The notes: generated from the letters alone by a model not told the origin. Shown: positions 1-8,200, numbered from the stretch's first letter. The stretch: 12,907 nt of DNA from Perlabentimonas sp964554585 (GCA_964554585.1 CAZKPD010000069.1:1-12907); one strand, 5' to 3'. Numbers and translations: made by a program.

Positions 1-3000
1 GTGCAACCATTCTTGCATCTTAATGCCAATGCAGCTTATCCGTTAACGCCCCTTATGGTACCATTCTATGCCGAGGTTATCCCTGTTTCAACAGGAGGAG
101 CAATCAGCGTACAATTTTCGCAAATGGTTTACCGAACCTTAACCGCACAGGAGCTTAAGCTCCTGTCGAAGGAGGAGTTGGAGGTCCTTTCTGATCTCAA
201 ACCTCAATTTGTGGTTGGTACTGCACGCGGTCAGCAAATGGTAGATATTAGCGTTCCTGCTCTCCGCACAAATCCGTCCACAGGTGAAGTGGAAAAGCTA
301 ATATCGTTCAATTTCACCTTCCAACCTGGGGTTGCTTCCACTAAAAAGATGAGTGCGACTCTGTATGCTTCGAACTCCGTTTTGGCTAATGGCGATTGGA
401 GAATGATTAAAGTGAGCAAAAGCGGTATATACAAATTGACCTATGATGAGCTTGTAACCATGGGCTTTAGCGATGTGAAGAATGTTTCGTTATGGGGGCA
501 TGATGGCAATCAGCTTTCCTTCTATAATGATGGTACCGCCATTGACGATCTGAAGCAAATTCCTGTATGGATGAGCAATAGCTCAGCCAGCTTTGGAAAA
601 GGAGATTATATCCTTTTTTATGTCAATGGACCGGTGAGCTGGGAGCTGCTCGAAGGCGATTCCATTATTTCGCATGCTATTCATGACTACTCATCCTATT
701 CGGGATATTTTTTAACCACACGATTCACTAACCCGTTAAGGATTAGTTCTGCACCTGTTCCACCTGGGGCACATACCCGGATTTCTTCATCGTATGACGC
801 TTTGTACTATGTTGAACAAAATGATGTAAACCTAATCAAAACCGGAAGGGAATGGTTGGGCGAAAATTTTGACCTTTCCAGCAGTCGTACATACACCTTA
901 CCCTTTAGCGATCCGGTGTCTGATGGCAAGGCGTCCATTCGCATCCGAGTTGCAGCGCGCTCCTCGATTTCCAGCAGTTTCTCTGTTAAGGCAAAAAACT
1001 CTACCCTTGGCAGTATTTCCATTGGATCGGTTAATCTTGCTAATCAATACGGGAACTACACCGCTAACAGTACCAAGACGTTTATTACATCCTATAATCA
1101 GGGTAACCTTACGCTGGAGCTAACCTACAATAAACCCACCCCATCGGCTAGAGCGTGGCTTGATTTTATTACTGTTAACGCCCGACAGCAATTGGTGATG
1201 CGGAGTGATCAGCTGCAGTTTAGGGATATTAAGAGTGTAGGAACAGGCCATATCACCCGATTTGATATTGCCAATGCCCAAGCCGATTTAATGGTTTGGG
1301 ATGTAACTGATTTTTTCTCAGAGCATAAAAATGTGACCTATAGCCTTCAGGGCTCTGTTGCACAGGCCAAGGTGGCTACTAGTGAGCTTAAAGAGCTGAT
1401 CGCTTTTTACCATACTCAGGCTTATAAAGTGGGTGAGGTGGTTGCAGTGACCAATCAGAATATTCATGGGAGCGGGCAACCAAATATGGTCATAGTAACC
1501 CATCCCGATTACCTTGCTCAATCCAATACATTGGCTCAGCTACACAGGGATTACAGCGGGTTAAGCGTAGATGTGTACACCAATCAAGAGGTTTACAATG
1601 AGTTCTCTTCGGGAACCCCCGATGTGTCGGCAATTCGAAATATGATGAGGATGTTCTACAAACGGGCCAATGGGGATGCCGAGCTTCCTCGGTACCTTCT
1701 GCTAATGGGTGATGGATCCTACGATAATCGGAGTACAATTTCGGATAATACCAATCGGATTTTGACCTTCCAATCCCTTGAGTCCAACAGCCCTGTGAGC
1801 TCTTTTGTAACCGATGACTATTTTGGGCTTCTTGACGATGGGGAGGGCGAAGGAGTAGGTTTATTGGATATAGGGGTAGGCCGAATTCCATGCAATACCG
1901 TTACCGAAGCCAACATAGTATTATCCAAGATTAAGGAGTATATGTTTGGGAAACATGGTAGCTGGCATAATCAGATTAGCTTTATTGGGGATGATGGGGA
2001 TGGGAACCAATATATGGAGCAGGCCGATGAGCTGGCCACATATATAGAGAGTAACTTTACCTATTATAATGTGGAGCGTATCCTTTTTGATGCATACCCC
2101 ATGGAGGTTACCTCTGAGGGGGCGCGTTATCCTGATGTTACCGAGGCTATCAATAGTAGAGCCAACCAGGGAGCCTTGCTGATGAACTACGTGGGGCATG
2201 CCAATACACGTTGGCTTGCGCATGAGAAGGTGTTGATGATCAGTGATATTTTGCAGTGGCGAAACTTTGACCGATTGCCCCTGTTTGTGACAGCCACATG
2301 CGAGTTTAGCCGCTTTGACGACCCGGAACGTAAGTCGGCAGGGGAGCATACGCTGTTTGCCTCGCAGGGCGGGAGCATTGCCCTTTTCTCAACTACCCGA
2401 GTGGTCTATTCCAGTCCCAACCATAATCTGGTTAAAAACTTTTTTAAGAATGCCTTTGCTCAACGACCTGATTTTATTGAGGGTCAAGGAGACAGGCACT
2501 ATCGACTGGGAGACCTTATTCGATTGGCTAAGGTGGCCACATCCGGTCATGTGAATAAGCGAAACTTTATGCTGCTGGGCGATCCGGCGCTAATGCTCCA
2601 TTACCCCGACAATGAGATGGGCGTTACCGCCATTAATGGGAAGCTGATTGCCACAGATTTGGATACGTTAAAGGCGTTGAGTCGGGTTGAAATAAAAGGA
2701 GAGGTTGTCCCAAAATTGGGCAAGGATGGGTTTGTTGGCGAAGCTGAGCTAACGCTGTTCGATAAGGCGAAAGAGGTTACAACCCTGTCCAACAAGGGCG
2801 GAAATCCATTCGTTTTTACTACCCGTGAGAGCACTATATATAAGGGACGATCATCAATTATTGACAATCAGTTTTCGGCGCAGTTCATAATCCCTAAGGA
2901 TATTATGTACGAGTATGGGGGTGGACGCATTAGCCTTTTTGCCAGCGATGGCTCTAATACGGGTGCAGGTTATTTTGAGGATTTCATCATTGGGGGTATG

Positions 3001-3684
3001 GCCGATAGCATTGGGAACGACTCCGATGGACCCCAAATTGAGATTTACATGAATAATGAAAAGTTTGTGCCCGGAGGGTACACCGACCCCAACCCTAAGC
3101 TGATTGTGGTATTGGCTGATAGCTCGGGTATAAATACAACCGGAGCAGGCATAGGGCATGACCTAACAGCGACCATTACCGGTGCAGAAGAGCACACTAT
3201 TATTCTTAACGATTTTTACGTGGCCGATTTGGATGACTTTACAAAAGGAAGAGCCACATATCAGCTGGCCGATTTAAAGGAGGGAAAATACGAGATTAGC
3301 GTTAAGGCGTGGGACGTGTATAATAATAGCTCAGAAACAAAAGTTGATTTTGCCGTGCAAAGCGATGAGCAGCTAAAGCTGTCGCATGTACTCAACTACC
3401 CCAACCCTTTTACATCAACAACCGGGTTCTATTTTGAGCACAATCAGCCCTATTCCGATTTTGATGTGATCATCCAAATTTTTAGCCCTTCGGGCAAGCT
3501 GGTTAAAACCATTGAGCAGTATCTGCCAGCCGATGGCGGATATAGGGTAGGTCCAATATTCTGGGATGGGTTAGACGATTATGCCGATGCCATAGGTCGA
3601 GGTGTATATTTCTACCGATTACGTGTAAAACCCTCAGAGGGTAAAGCGGTAGAGGTATACCAGAAACTGGTAATTCTTAAATAG
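1..3684 (+). CDS. porU: Type IX secretion system sortase PorU (C25 family), 5' end missing
   Basis: PorU is the surface cysteine protease that removes the C-terminal signal from T9SS cargo and links the cargo to A-LPS on the outer membrane. The readable part is 1227 codons. Residues about 1-480 are beta-rich, with a segment around residues 127-150 (SVLANGDWRMIKV...GIYKLTYDEL) typical of PorU. A C25 gingipain-like domain spans about 496-866, with catalytic His733 in a YVGHA motif and Cys767 in TATCEFSRFD, 34 residues apart as expected for the His/Cys dyad. Residues about 1128-1227 form a T9SS C-terminal domain (LNYPNPF near the start, GVYFYRL and a terminal VILK). The frame is open at base 1, where GTG stands, but there is no signal peptide, so the true start lies upstream and base 1 is probably an internal Val codon. 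The gene converges on the next one with a 24-base gap and no convincing terminator. PorU identity is well supported by the domain order; another C25 protease is less likely. Confidence 0.93.
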   Translation: MQPFLHLNANAAYPLTPLMVPFYAEVIPVSTGGAISVQFSQMVYRTLTAQELKLLSKEELEVLSDLKPQFVVGTARGQQMVDISVPALRTNPSTGEVEKLISFNFTFQPGVASTKKMSATLYASNSVLANGDWRMIKVSKSGIYKLTYDELVTMGFSDVKNVSLWGHDGNQLSFYNDGTAIDDLKQIPVWMSNSSASFGKGDYILFYVNGPVSWELLEGDSIISHAIHDYSSYSGYFLTTRFTNPLRISSAPVPPGAHTRISSSYDALYYVEQNDVNLIKTGREWLGENFDLSSSRTYTLPFSDPVSDGKASIRIRVAARSSISSSFSVKAKNSTLGSISIGSVNLANQYGNYTANSTKTFITSYNQGNLTLELTYNKPTPSARAWLDFITVNARQQLVMRSDQLQFRDIKSVGTGHITRFDIANAQADLMVWDVTDFFSEHKNVTYSLQGSVAQAKVATSELKELIAFYHTQAYKVGEVVAVTNQNIHGSGQPNMVIVTHPDYLAQSNTLAQLHRDYSGLSVDVYTNQEVYNEFSSGTPDVSAIRNMMRMFYKRANGDAELPRYLLLMGDGSYDNRSTISDNTNRILTFQSLESNSPVSSFVTDDYFGLLDDGEGEGVGLLDIGVGRIPCNTVTEANIVLSKIKEYMFGKHGSWHNQISFIGDDGDGNQYMEQADELATYIESNFTYYNVERILFDAYPMEVTSEGARYPDVTEAINSRANQGALLMNYVGHANTRWLAHEKVLMISDILQWRNFDRLPLFVTATCEFSRFDDPERKSAGEHTLFASQGGSIALFSTTRVVYSSPNHNLVKNFFKNAFAQRPDFIEGQGDRHYRLGDLIRLAKVATSGHVNKRNFMLLGDPALMLHYPDNEMGVTAINGKLIATDLDTLKALSRVEIKGEVVPKLGKDGFVGEAELTLFDKAKEVTTLSNKGGNPFVFTTRESTIYKGRSSIIDNQFSAQFIIPKDIMYEYGGGRISLFASDGSNTGAGYFEDFIIGGMADSIGNDSDGPQIEIYMNNEKFVPGGYTDPNPKLIVVLADSSGINTTGAGIGHDLTATITGAEEHTIILNDFYVADLDDFTKGRATYQLADLKEGKYEISVKAWDVYNNSSETKVDFAVQSDEQLKLSHVLNYPNPFTSTTGFYFEHNQPYSDFDVIIQIFSPSGKLVKTIEQYLPADGGYRVGPIFWDGLDDYADAIGRGVYFYRLRVKPSEGKAVEVYQKLVILK

Positions 3685-3708
3685 ACCGTAAAATAAGCAA
3701 GTCTAGCG

Positions 3709-5499
3709 CTATTCGCCCAGCAATTTCTTCATCTTTTGAATGAGCACTTCTATTTGAAAGGGCTTGCTGATGTAGTCGTCCATTCCGGCTGCTAAGCACT
3801 CTTCCTTGTCGCCAAGTAAAGCGTTGGCCGTAATGGCTATGATAGGAGTATGCGAATCGGTGCTTTGCTCAATTTCCCGTATCTTCTTTGTGGAAATAAT
3901 CCCATTCATAATAGGCATCTGAATATCCATTAGGATAATGTCAAATTTGCTAGTGCCAAATTTATCAAGTGCCTCTTTGCCATTGTTCGCAATCTCAATA
4001 TTCTTTACCAATTTTTTGAGGCTAAGAACTACAATTTTCTGGTTAATCAGGTTGTCCTCCACCAAAAGTACATTGGCATCTTCGAGTTTTGCAGGTTGGG
4101 CTTGGGTACGGACAGGTTCTGTAACAGTTTCAATTACAATTTCTTGCGCTTGATCGCTATGCGAGATAGTATCAGTTGGTTGAAACTTGTTGAGGGTGTA
4201 GGGGAATGAGAATTGTGCGTTTTCTGATGTTAGCGTCATGCTCAAACCGCCGCCACTGCTTTCAATCAATTTTTGCGTTATGGTAAGTTCAAGGATATCA
4301 ATATATTCCTGTATGTTGGTTTGAGCAATGGAGATATTGCTGGTCATTAATAGATTTTGCTCATCCTTATCGTTGCTGATAGGTAAAAGGAGTGGTTTGT
4401 CGCTTTTTACCTGGATAAACAGATTAATATCCGTATCGGTCTCTGCCTGCTTAGAAACGATAATGTTAATTCGTGCCGATATGTCACTCTTATTTTTAAG
4501 GATGCTCTCAATTAGGTTGAGAAAAATCTGTTTAATGCGAACCGGGTCTCCTAAAAGTTTTTCGGGAATATCCCTGTCTACGATAAGGTTAAAGATTCCG
4601 GCTTCAGTGTACTGAGGAGAGAAGGTGTTAAAGGTACTGCTTATGGTGCTGTGTAGGTTGAATGGAATGTTTATAGTGCCCCTCTCCTTAATATCTACGC
4701 TGGATATTTCAACCATACTATTTACCACATTAACCAGGTTGTTAGTTGATGCATGAATGGTATCAATCAGATCTGTTAGCTTCTCATCGGTTACGGTATC
4801 CTCCAAAAGGTTTGAAATAACCATGATGTTGCTTAGCGGAGTACGGATTTGATGTGAAAGATCGGTGATAAAAGCTTGGTGCTGCTTGTGGGTAGAAGTT
4901 AAATCTTCTAGTTGCTCTGTTATATGCTTAATGTGGCGTGTCATTATGGAAACAATGACAAAGATTAGGAAAAGGATAATGAGAAATGAGATAATAAAAA
5001 GCAGTATTGGGTACAGAGAGGCTTCACCAGCACTCAGTCCATTCATGGGAATAGCTAAGGCTACTATGGCTAAAATCATAAAGATGAGACTGCTAATTGT
5101 AGCTTTTTTATACCCGAACAGCAGGAATGAAATCAACGGGAAAATACTAGCAATCATTATGTTGTAAAGGTTAATGCCGTCTGACCAGATTAGTATTAGG
5201 AAGACCAGTGCAGAAGTGACAACTATGGAATGAGTATAGTATTTTTTTCCTCCCGGTTTATAATGATTTAAAACGGTAAGCAGGATGGTGAGGAGAATTC
5301 CGGCAATGGAAACAATTGCCAAAAGTTTGCTCTGAGATGTAAGGCCAATAGTCAATACGACAAGAAAAGAAAGGGTTTGGGCTATTCCGGCAGCATTAAA
5401 TGTAAGTGATTGAAGGGTTGGTTTGGTCCCTTCTGCAAAGTACTCGTTGCAACCCGAATAAGAATTAATAAGGCGATTGGCAAAGCTCATACGACTCAT
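3709..5499 (-). CDS. Membrane hybrid histidine kinase with a degenerate ATP-binding domain and an intact receiver
   Basis: 596 residues. Six predicted membrane helices lie at about 35-53, 59-77, 90-105, 112-129, 132-151 and 161-187, with no sizeable periplasmic sensor domain. A HisKA domain follows with phosphoacceptor His216 in DLSHQIRTP. The HATPase-like region (about 290-440) is recognisable but eroded: the N box reads LNLIESILK, with Ser332 where the Mg-ATP-binding Asn normally sits; the G1 box keeps Asp367 but lacks both glycines (SDKPLLL); and the G2 GxGL motif is ILEL at 402-405. The receiver domain (about 474-596) is intact, with Glu481/Asp482, phosphoacceptor Asp525, Thr557 and Lys579. 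Autophosphorylation therefore looks unlikely. It could take phosphate in trans, act as a phosphatase, or act as a receiver scaffold. The ATG at 5499 has no Shine-Dalgarno sequence; a second ATG lies three codons in. Its ligand and output partner are unknown. It lies downstream of the Crp/Fnr gene on the same strand, 242 bases away, so it may have its own promoter. Confidence 0.9.
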   Translation of the reverse strand: MSRMSFANRLINSYSGCNEYFAEGTKPTLQSLTFNAAGIAQTLSFLVVLTIGLTSQSKLLAIVSIAGILLTILLTVLNHYKPGGKKYYTHSIVVTSALVFLILIWSDGINLYNIMIASIFPLISFLLFGYKKATISSLIFMILAIVALAIPMNGLSAGEASLYPILLFIISFLIILFLIFVIVSIMTRHIKHITEQLEDLTSTHKQHQAFITDLSHQIRTPLSNIMVISNLLEDTVTDEKLTDLIDTIHASTNNLVNVVNSMVEISSVDIKERGTINIPFNLHSTISSTFNTFSPQYTEAGIFNLIVDRDIPEKLLGDPVRIKQIFLNLIESILKNKSDISARINIIVSKQAETDTDINLFIQVKSDKPLLLPISNDKDEQNLLMTSNISIAQTNIQEYIDILELTITQKLIESSGGGLSMTLTSENAQFSFPYTLNKFQPTDTISHSDQAQEIVIETVTEPVRTQAQPAKLEDANVLLVEDNLINQKIVVLSLKKLVKNIEIANNGKEALDKFGTSKFDIILMDIQMPIMNGIISTKKIREIEQSTDSHTPIIAITANALLGDKEECLAAGMDDYISKPFQIEVLIQKMKKLLGE

Positions 5500-5532
5500 C
5501 GTTTTTTTTGTTTAACTGCATAATGTGATGCA

Positions 5533-5580
5533 ATGGATTTTACAATTCACTAGATCGTGTTTTTGCAATAGAAAATCCAT
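5533..5580 (-). repeat. 9-base inverted repeat in the leader of the kinase gene
   Basis: ATGGATTTT (5533-5541) and AAAATCCAT (5572-5580) are perfect complements separated by 30 bases. The structure ends 33 bases upstream of the kinase start codon. It could be an RNA stem-loop in the leader or a spaced pair of protein-binding half-sites. There is no adjacent U-tract, so a terminator for the upstream gene is not favoured. Confidence 0.45.
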
Positions 5581-5606
5581 AACTACAACACCGTTTTAAT
5601 AATCTA

Positions 5607-5639
5607 TAAAGGTATACAAAAAAACATTCCATCCTACAA
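5607..5639 (-). promoter_or_regulatory. Weak candidate promoter for the hybrid kinase gene
   Basis: On the minus strand, TTG (5637-5639), a 22-base spacer and TACCTTTA (5607-5614) match the Bacteroidota -33/-7 pattern with one mismatch in the -7 box. The start would fall near 5600 and give a leader of about 100 bases containing the inverted repeat at 5533-5580. The rest of the 5500-5741 gap holds no gene that I can support. Confidence 0.3.
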
Positions 5640-5741
5640 TCGTGCTATCCGACAGATGAAGAAATATTCAGAAAGTCCGCATATCGGGTCGAAGTATTTC
5701 GGCTGTAGTACAAAGCAGGTATGGCTATTTGAAACGGAAAT

Positions 5742-6407
5742 TTACCCATAGGACGCAATTGCCTCTAATCGATCCACGGAAAGAATCTGAATGGTCTTGC
5801 TCGATACTTTGATAATCTCCTCTTGTTGCAACGCAGACAAACCGGTAATAACGCTCTCTTTCGAGTAGCCCACTGCGTTGGCAAACTCCACTCTGGTAAA
5901 TGGTAGTTGAAAGGTATTGCTCTTAAAAATGGATGACAGCTCAAGCAGCATGGTGCAAATAGCCCCTTCTGCATTTTTTTGGGATAGTGAAATAAGATCG
6001 GTAACCACCTTATTGGTTGTAAGCGACATCTCTTGAACAATAAAAACGGCAAATTCGCCATTGGTTCTGATGGCTTCCTCAAAAAGGTTTCGGTCAATCA
6101 TACGGATGGTTGAATTGGTAATGGCAATGGCCGAAAAGTCGAATTTTTTCTTAACAAAAGCGCACATTAGGCCTATGAAAGTGTTTGCCGGCATAATCTT
6201 AAAAGTTACTTCCCGCTTGTTGCTTCGAAAGGTAAGCTTAACCATTCCGCTTTCTAGGTAGGGTATATGGCTGGCTGTAACCCCTTGCTTAATAATTGTT
6301 TCCCCCTTTTTGTACTCAATTACGGTAGAGTTTCCCATTATCTGCTTTCGGTTATTCTCGTCAAGGGCCGAGTACCAATCTTTACTGCTGTATTCTGTAT
6401 GGCTCAT
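5742..6407 (-). CDS. Crp/Fnr-family transcriptional regulator
   Basis: With the ATG at 6407 the product is 221 residues, normal for the family. Residues about 25-115 form the cyclic-nucleotide-binding-type beta roll (KKGETIIKQG...YLESGMVKL). The dimer helix follows, then a C-terminal winged HTH at about 170-199 (TRVEFANAVGYSKESVITGLSALQQEEII). The pocket lacks the Glu and Arg that bind cAMP in E. coli CRP, and there is no N-terminal cysteine cluster as in FNR, so the ligand is unknown. In the recognition helix the CRP RETVGR motif reads KESVIT: the Glu is kept, one Arg is Lys and the other is lost. ATGs at 6473 and 6485 and a TTG at 6530 extend the frame by 22-41 residues that do not resemble the family; the TTG start would also put the palindrome at 6501-6516 inside the gene. 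A weak promoter candidate on this strand pairs TAATATTG (6431-6438) with TTG (6460-6462). The gene is divergent from osmC. No clear terminator follows it. Confidence 0.87.
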   Translation of the reverse strand: MSHTEYSSKDWYSALDENNRKQIMGNSTVIEYKKGETIIKQGVTASHIPYLESGMVKLTFRSNKREVTFKIMPANTFIGLMCAFVKKKFDFSAIAITNSTIRMIDRNLFEEAIRTNGEFAVFIVQEMSLTTNKVVTDLISLSQKNAEGAICTMLLELSSIFKSNTFQLPFTRVEFANAVGYSKESVITGLSALQQEEIIKVSSKTIQILSVDRLEAIASYG

Positions 6408-6498
6408 TGAAGTGTAGTGGTTGAAAGCGGCAATATTACATTTTTTAACATTAAAAATCCAAGGGTTTTGCATGAGATTGTGCATTGGCCTTTCCTTT

Positions 6499-6526
6499 TT
6501 TGTTATTTTAATAACAGATAGCTTTG
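6499..6526 (+). promoter_or_regulatory. Candidate promoter for the osmC-like gene
   Basis: TTTG at 6499-6502 is followed after 16 bases by TAGCTTTG at 6519-6526, an exact match to the Bacteroidota -7 box TAnnTTTG. The spacer is at the short end of the usual range. Transcription would start near 6533, about 42 bases before the ATG. The palindrome at 6501-6516 overlaps the -33 element and spacer. Confidence 0.5.
6501..6516. promoter_or_regulatory. Palindromic candidate operator TGTTA-N6-TAACA between crp-type gene and osmC
   Basis: TGTTATTTTAATAACA has perfect 7-base arms around two bases. It has the half-site length and spacing of a CRP box (TGTGA-N6-TCACA), with altered bases. It lies in the spacer of the candidate osmC promoter and 94-109 bases upstream of the regulator's ATG at 6407, where a Crp/Fnr protein could control itself and its neighbour. 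Binding by this regulator is inferred from position and shape only. Confidence 0.5.
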
Positions 6527-6574
6527 TCAAGTACTTAATCCAATAGCTTTTTAATAACTAAAACATATATTGAT

Positions 6575-7009
6575 ATGGCAGATTTGAAATTTAGAGTGAA
6601 AGCTCAAAGAGCTAGCGATGCCAAGACCATTGTTAAAGCTCGCAATTTTGAAATTATTGTAGATGAGCCCGAAAGTTTAGGTGGTACAGATGTTGCCCCC
6701 AATCCGGTAGAATTTGTTTTAGCAGCGCTTAGCGGTTGTTTAAACGTTACCGGTTGCCTTATTGCTAGGGAAATGGGATTTGAGATTAAAGATTTACAAA
6801 TTGATATCTGTGGTAGCCTAGATCCGGCAAAGCTGATGGGACAAAGCGATGCCCAAAGGGCGGGGTACAATAAGATTGAAGTAAGCATGAAACCCGTTTG
6901 CGATGCGGATGAGGCAACCCTTGTTGAGTGGCTTAAAAGGGTTGAGGCACGCTGCCCGGTTAGCGATAATTTGTTGAACGCTACTCCTCTATCTATTTCT
7001 TTGAAGTAG
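6575..7009 (+). CDS. OsmC/Ohr-family protein, probable thiol peroxidase
   Basis: 144 residues, the usual OsmC length, and cytoplasmic. OsmC/Ohr proteins reduce organic hydroperoxides through a pair of reactive cysteines. Cys55 sits in the ALSGCLNVTGC helix after the NPVEFVLAAL motif, and Cys127 sits in the ARCPVSDNL motif; both match family positions. Additional cysteines occur at 61, 79 and 109. It belongs to the broad OsmC class rather than clearly to Ohr, and some members of that class have no proven activity. The ATG at 6575 lacks a Shine-Dalgarno sequence, which is normal in this phylum. The gene stands alone, divergent from the Crp/Fnr regulator and ended by a hairpin, so regulation by that protein is a reasonable guess. 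Confidence 0.9.
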   Translation: MADLKFRVKAQRASDAKTIVKARNFEIIVDEPESLGGTDVAPNPVEFVLAALSGCLNVTGCLIAREMGFEIKDLQIDICGSLDPAKLMGQSDAQRAGYNKIEVSMKPVCDADEATLVEWLKRVEARCPVSDNLLNATPLSISLK

Positions 7010-7039
7010 GGTTTAAGGTTAGGATAGTTCTTTAGATTG

Positions 7040-7076
7040 ATAGCCCAATGGCATAGTGCTGTTGGGCTATTTTATT
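7040..7076 (+). terminator. Rho-independent terminator of the osmC-like gene
   Basis: ATAGCCCAA (7040-7048) pairs perfectly with TTGGGCTAT (7062-7070) across a 13-base loop and is followed by TTTTATT. It begins 30 bases after the osmC stop codon. The T-tract overlaps the stop codon of the convergent PorV-family gene. In the opposite direction no T-tract follows, so efficient termination is expected for the plus strand only. Confidence 0.8.
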
Positions 7077-8178
7077 GGTTCGAAACACCTTTTTTATTCA
7101 GGTGGTTGAACTCCCATCGAAGGCTGAAAATATTGGAATACCGAGAAAAGCCTACACTGCCCACATTGGTTAGGGCATAATCTATGGCAATTCCCCTAAA
7201 GCTAATCCCAAGGCCAATGTTAGGTTGAATGGTAATGGCTTTTCGGTTGTCAAAATTGCTGATTCGTTGTAGGTTATTTATTCCGGCCCGAACGAATACC
7301 AGATTGAGGTACCCCACTTCTAAACCGAGCGTTGGGTCAATACCGGCAAACTTGGTGGATAGCGGAGCTGCACGTTTCCCGTCGAAAAAGAGCATGGATC
7401 CCAGCTCTGCAGCCAGGGTCACCTGGTCGCTGATATTGAAGCGACGAGCTGCACCGATGTGCAGCTGAGGGGCAGTAAGCTCTATGGCATTTTCTGGTGC
7501 ATGGTTAAAAGTGCTGTCGCCAATGGTTATCTCTAGCTCATCGGCATTAAAACTCCAAATGTTTAGCGTTGAGGTAACATCCTTAAAGTTTGCTCCAAAT
7601 ACCCAGCTGCCCACATGATACTTTGCAGCCGCATCGATACCAAATCCCCAGGCACTGGCAAATTTGCCCACATTACGGTAAATAATCTTTGCATTGGCTC
7701 CCACCGAGAGGCCTTGGATAGGTAGTTTTCGAGCGTAGCTAATCAGAAAAGCATAGTCGGCAACCGAGAAAAGCTTAAGCCTATCGTAGCTGAAATTTCC
7801 GTCGGAGTCAATTAGGTCGGTGGTATTGGGAATATCATCTACACCAAAGCGTATTATATTGAATGCGATTGCCGATAAGGTGTCAGGCTTATGCGCAAGG
7901 CCAAGGTGATTGTAGCTGGCCATTCCGGCAAAATAGCTGGCATGCATTGCACCCAGCTCAAATTTTTTCTCCATTCCCACCAGACCCGCCGGATTCCAAT
8001 AGGCCGATTCCATGTTGTTGCTTAAAGCAACACCAGTGTTGCCCATGGCCATCCATCGTGCTCCCACCCCAATGTTGAGAAAATCGTTACTGTATTTGGC
8101 TACCTGCCCAAGCAGGGTAGACCCATACAACAGCAGGAACGCTATAAAAACAGATTTTTTTACTGTATTTTTTACCAT
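7072..8178 (-). CDS. porV2: PorV-family outer-membrane protein, probable PorV2 type
   Basis: 368 residues. An N-terminal signal peptide (KKSVFIAFLLLYGSTLLGQ, cleavage near residue 25) precedes FLNIGVGARWMAMGNTGVALSNNMESAYWNPAGL, the characteristic start of PorV/PorQ-family FadL-like beta-barrels. The rest is alternating amphipathic strands, ending in a strand with aromatic residues (IFSLRWEFNHL). In the T9SS, PorV carries cargo from the translocon to the PorU sortase, and relatives act as accessory outer-membrane proteins. The N-terminus is closer to the PorV2 branch than to canonical PorV (FLxIxPDARSGAMGD) or PorQ, so I call it a paralogue; its exact role is not established. A PorV-family gene within 4 kb of porU is in keeping with the porU-porV linkage seen in other Bacteroidota, although here the two are on opposite strands and separated. 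The 3' end converges on osmC. Confidence 0.82.
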   Translation of the reverse strand: MVKNTVKKSVFIAFLLLYGSTLLGQVAKYSNDFLNIGVGARWMAMGNTGVALSNNMESAYWNPAGLVGMEKKFELGAMHASYFAGMASYNHLGLAHKPDTLSAIAFNIIRFGVDDIPNTTDLIDSDGNFSYDRLKLFSVADYAFLISYARKLPIQGLSVGANAKIIYRNVGKFASAWGFGIDAAAKYHVGSWVFGANFKDVTSTLNIWSFNADELEITIGDSTFNHAPENAIELTAPQLHIGAARRFNISDQVTLAAELGSMLFFDGKRAAPLSTKFAGIDPTLGLEVGYLNLVFVRAGINNLQRISNFDNRKAITIQPNIGLGISFRGIAIDYALTNVGSVGFSRYSNIFSLRWEFNHLNKKGVSNQ

Positions 8179-8200
8179 CTCATTGGTATCTTTCGTGGGG

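Noticed and set aside
1921..2349. Open frame on the minus strand inside porU
   Set aside because: It lies wholly within the C25 domain coding region, resembles no family and is explained by codon bias of the real gene; the same holds for other antisense frames in porU, murA and grpE.
3682..3705. TAGAC/GTCTA inverted repeat between porU and the kinase gene as a bidirectional terminator
   Set aside because: Only five base pairs with a 14-base loop and no T-tract on either strand.
5765..6097. Second open frame on the minus strand inside the Crp/Fnr gene
   Set aside because: It overlaps the clear HTH-coding frame and its translation shows no recognisable domain.
6408..6530. Longer N-terminus for the Crp/Fnr regulator from TTG at 6530 or ATG at 6485 or 6473
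   Set aside because: The extra residues do not look like the family; the TTG version would also place the promoter and palindrome inside the gene. The ATG versions cannot be fully excluded.
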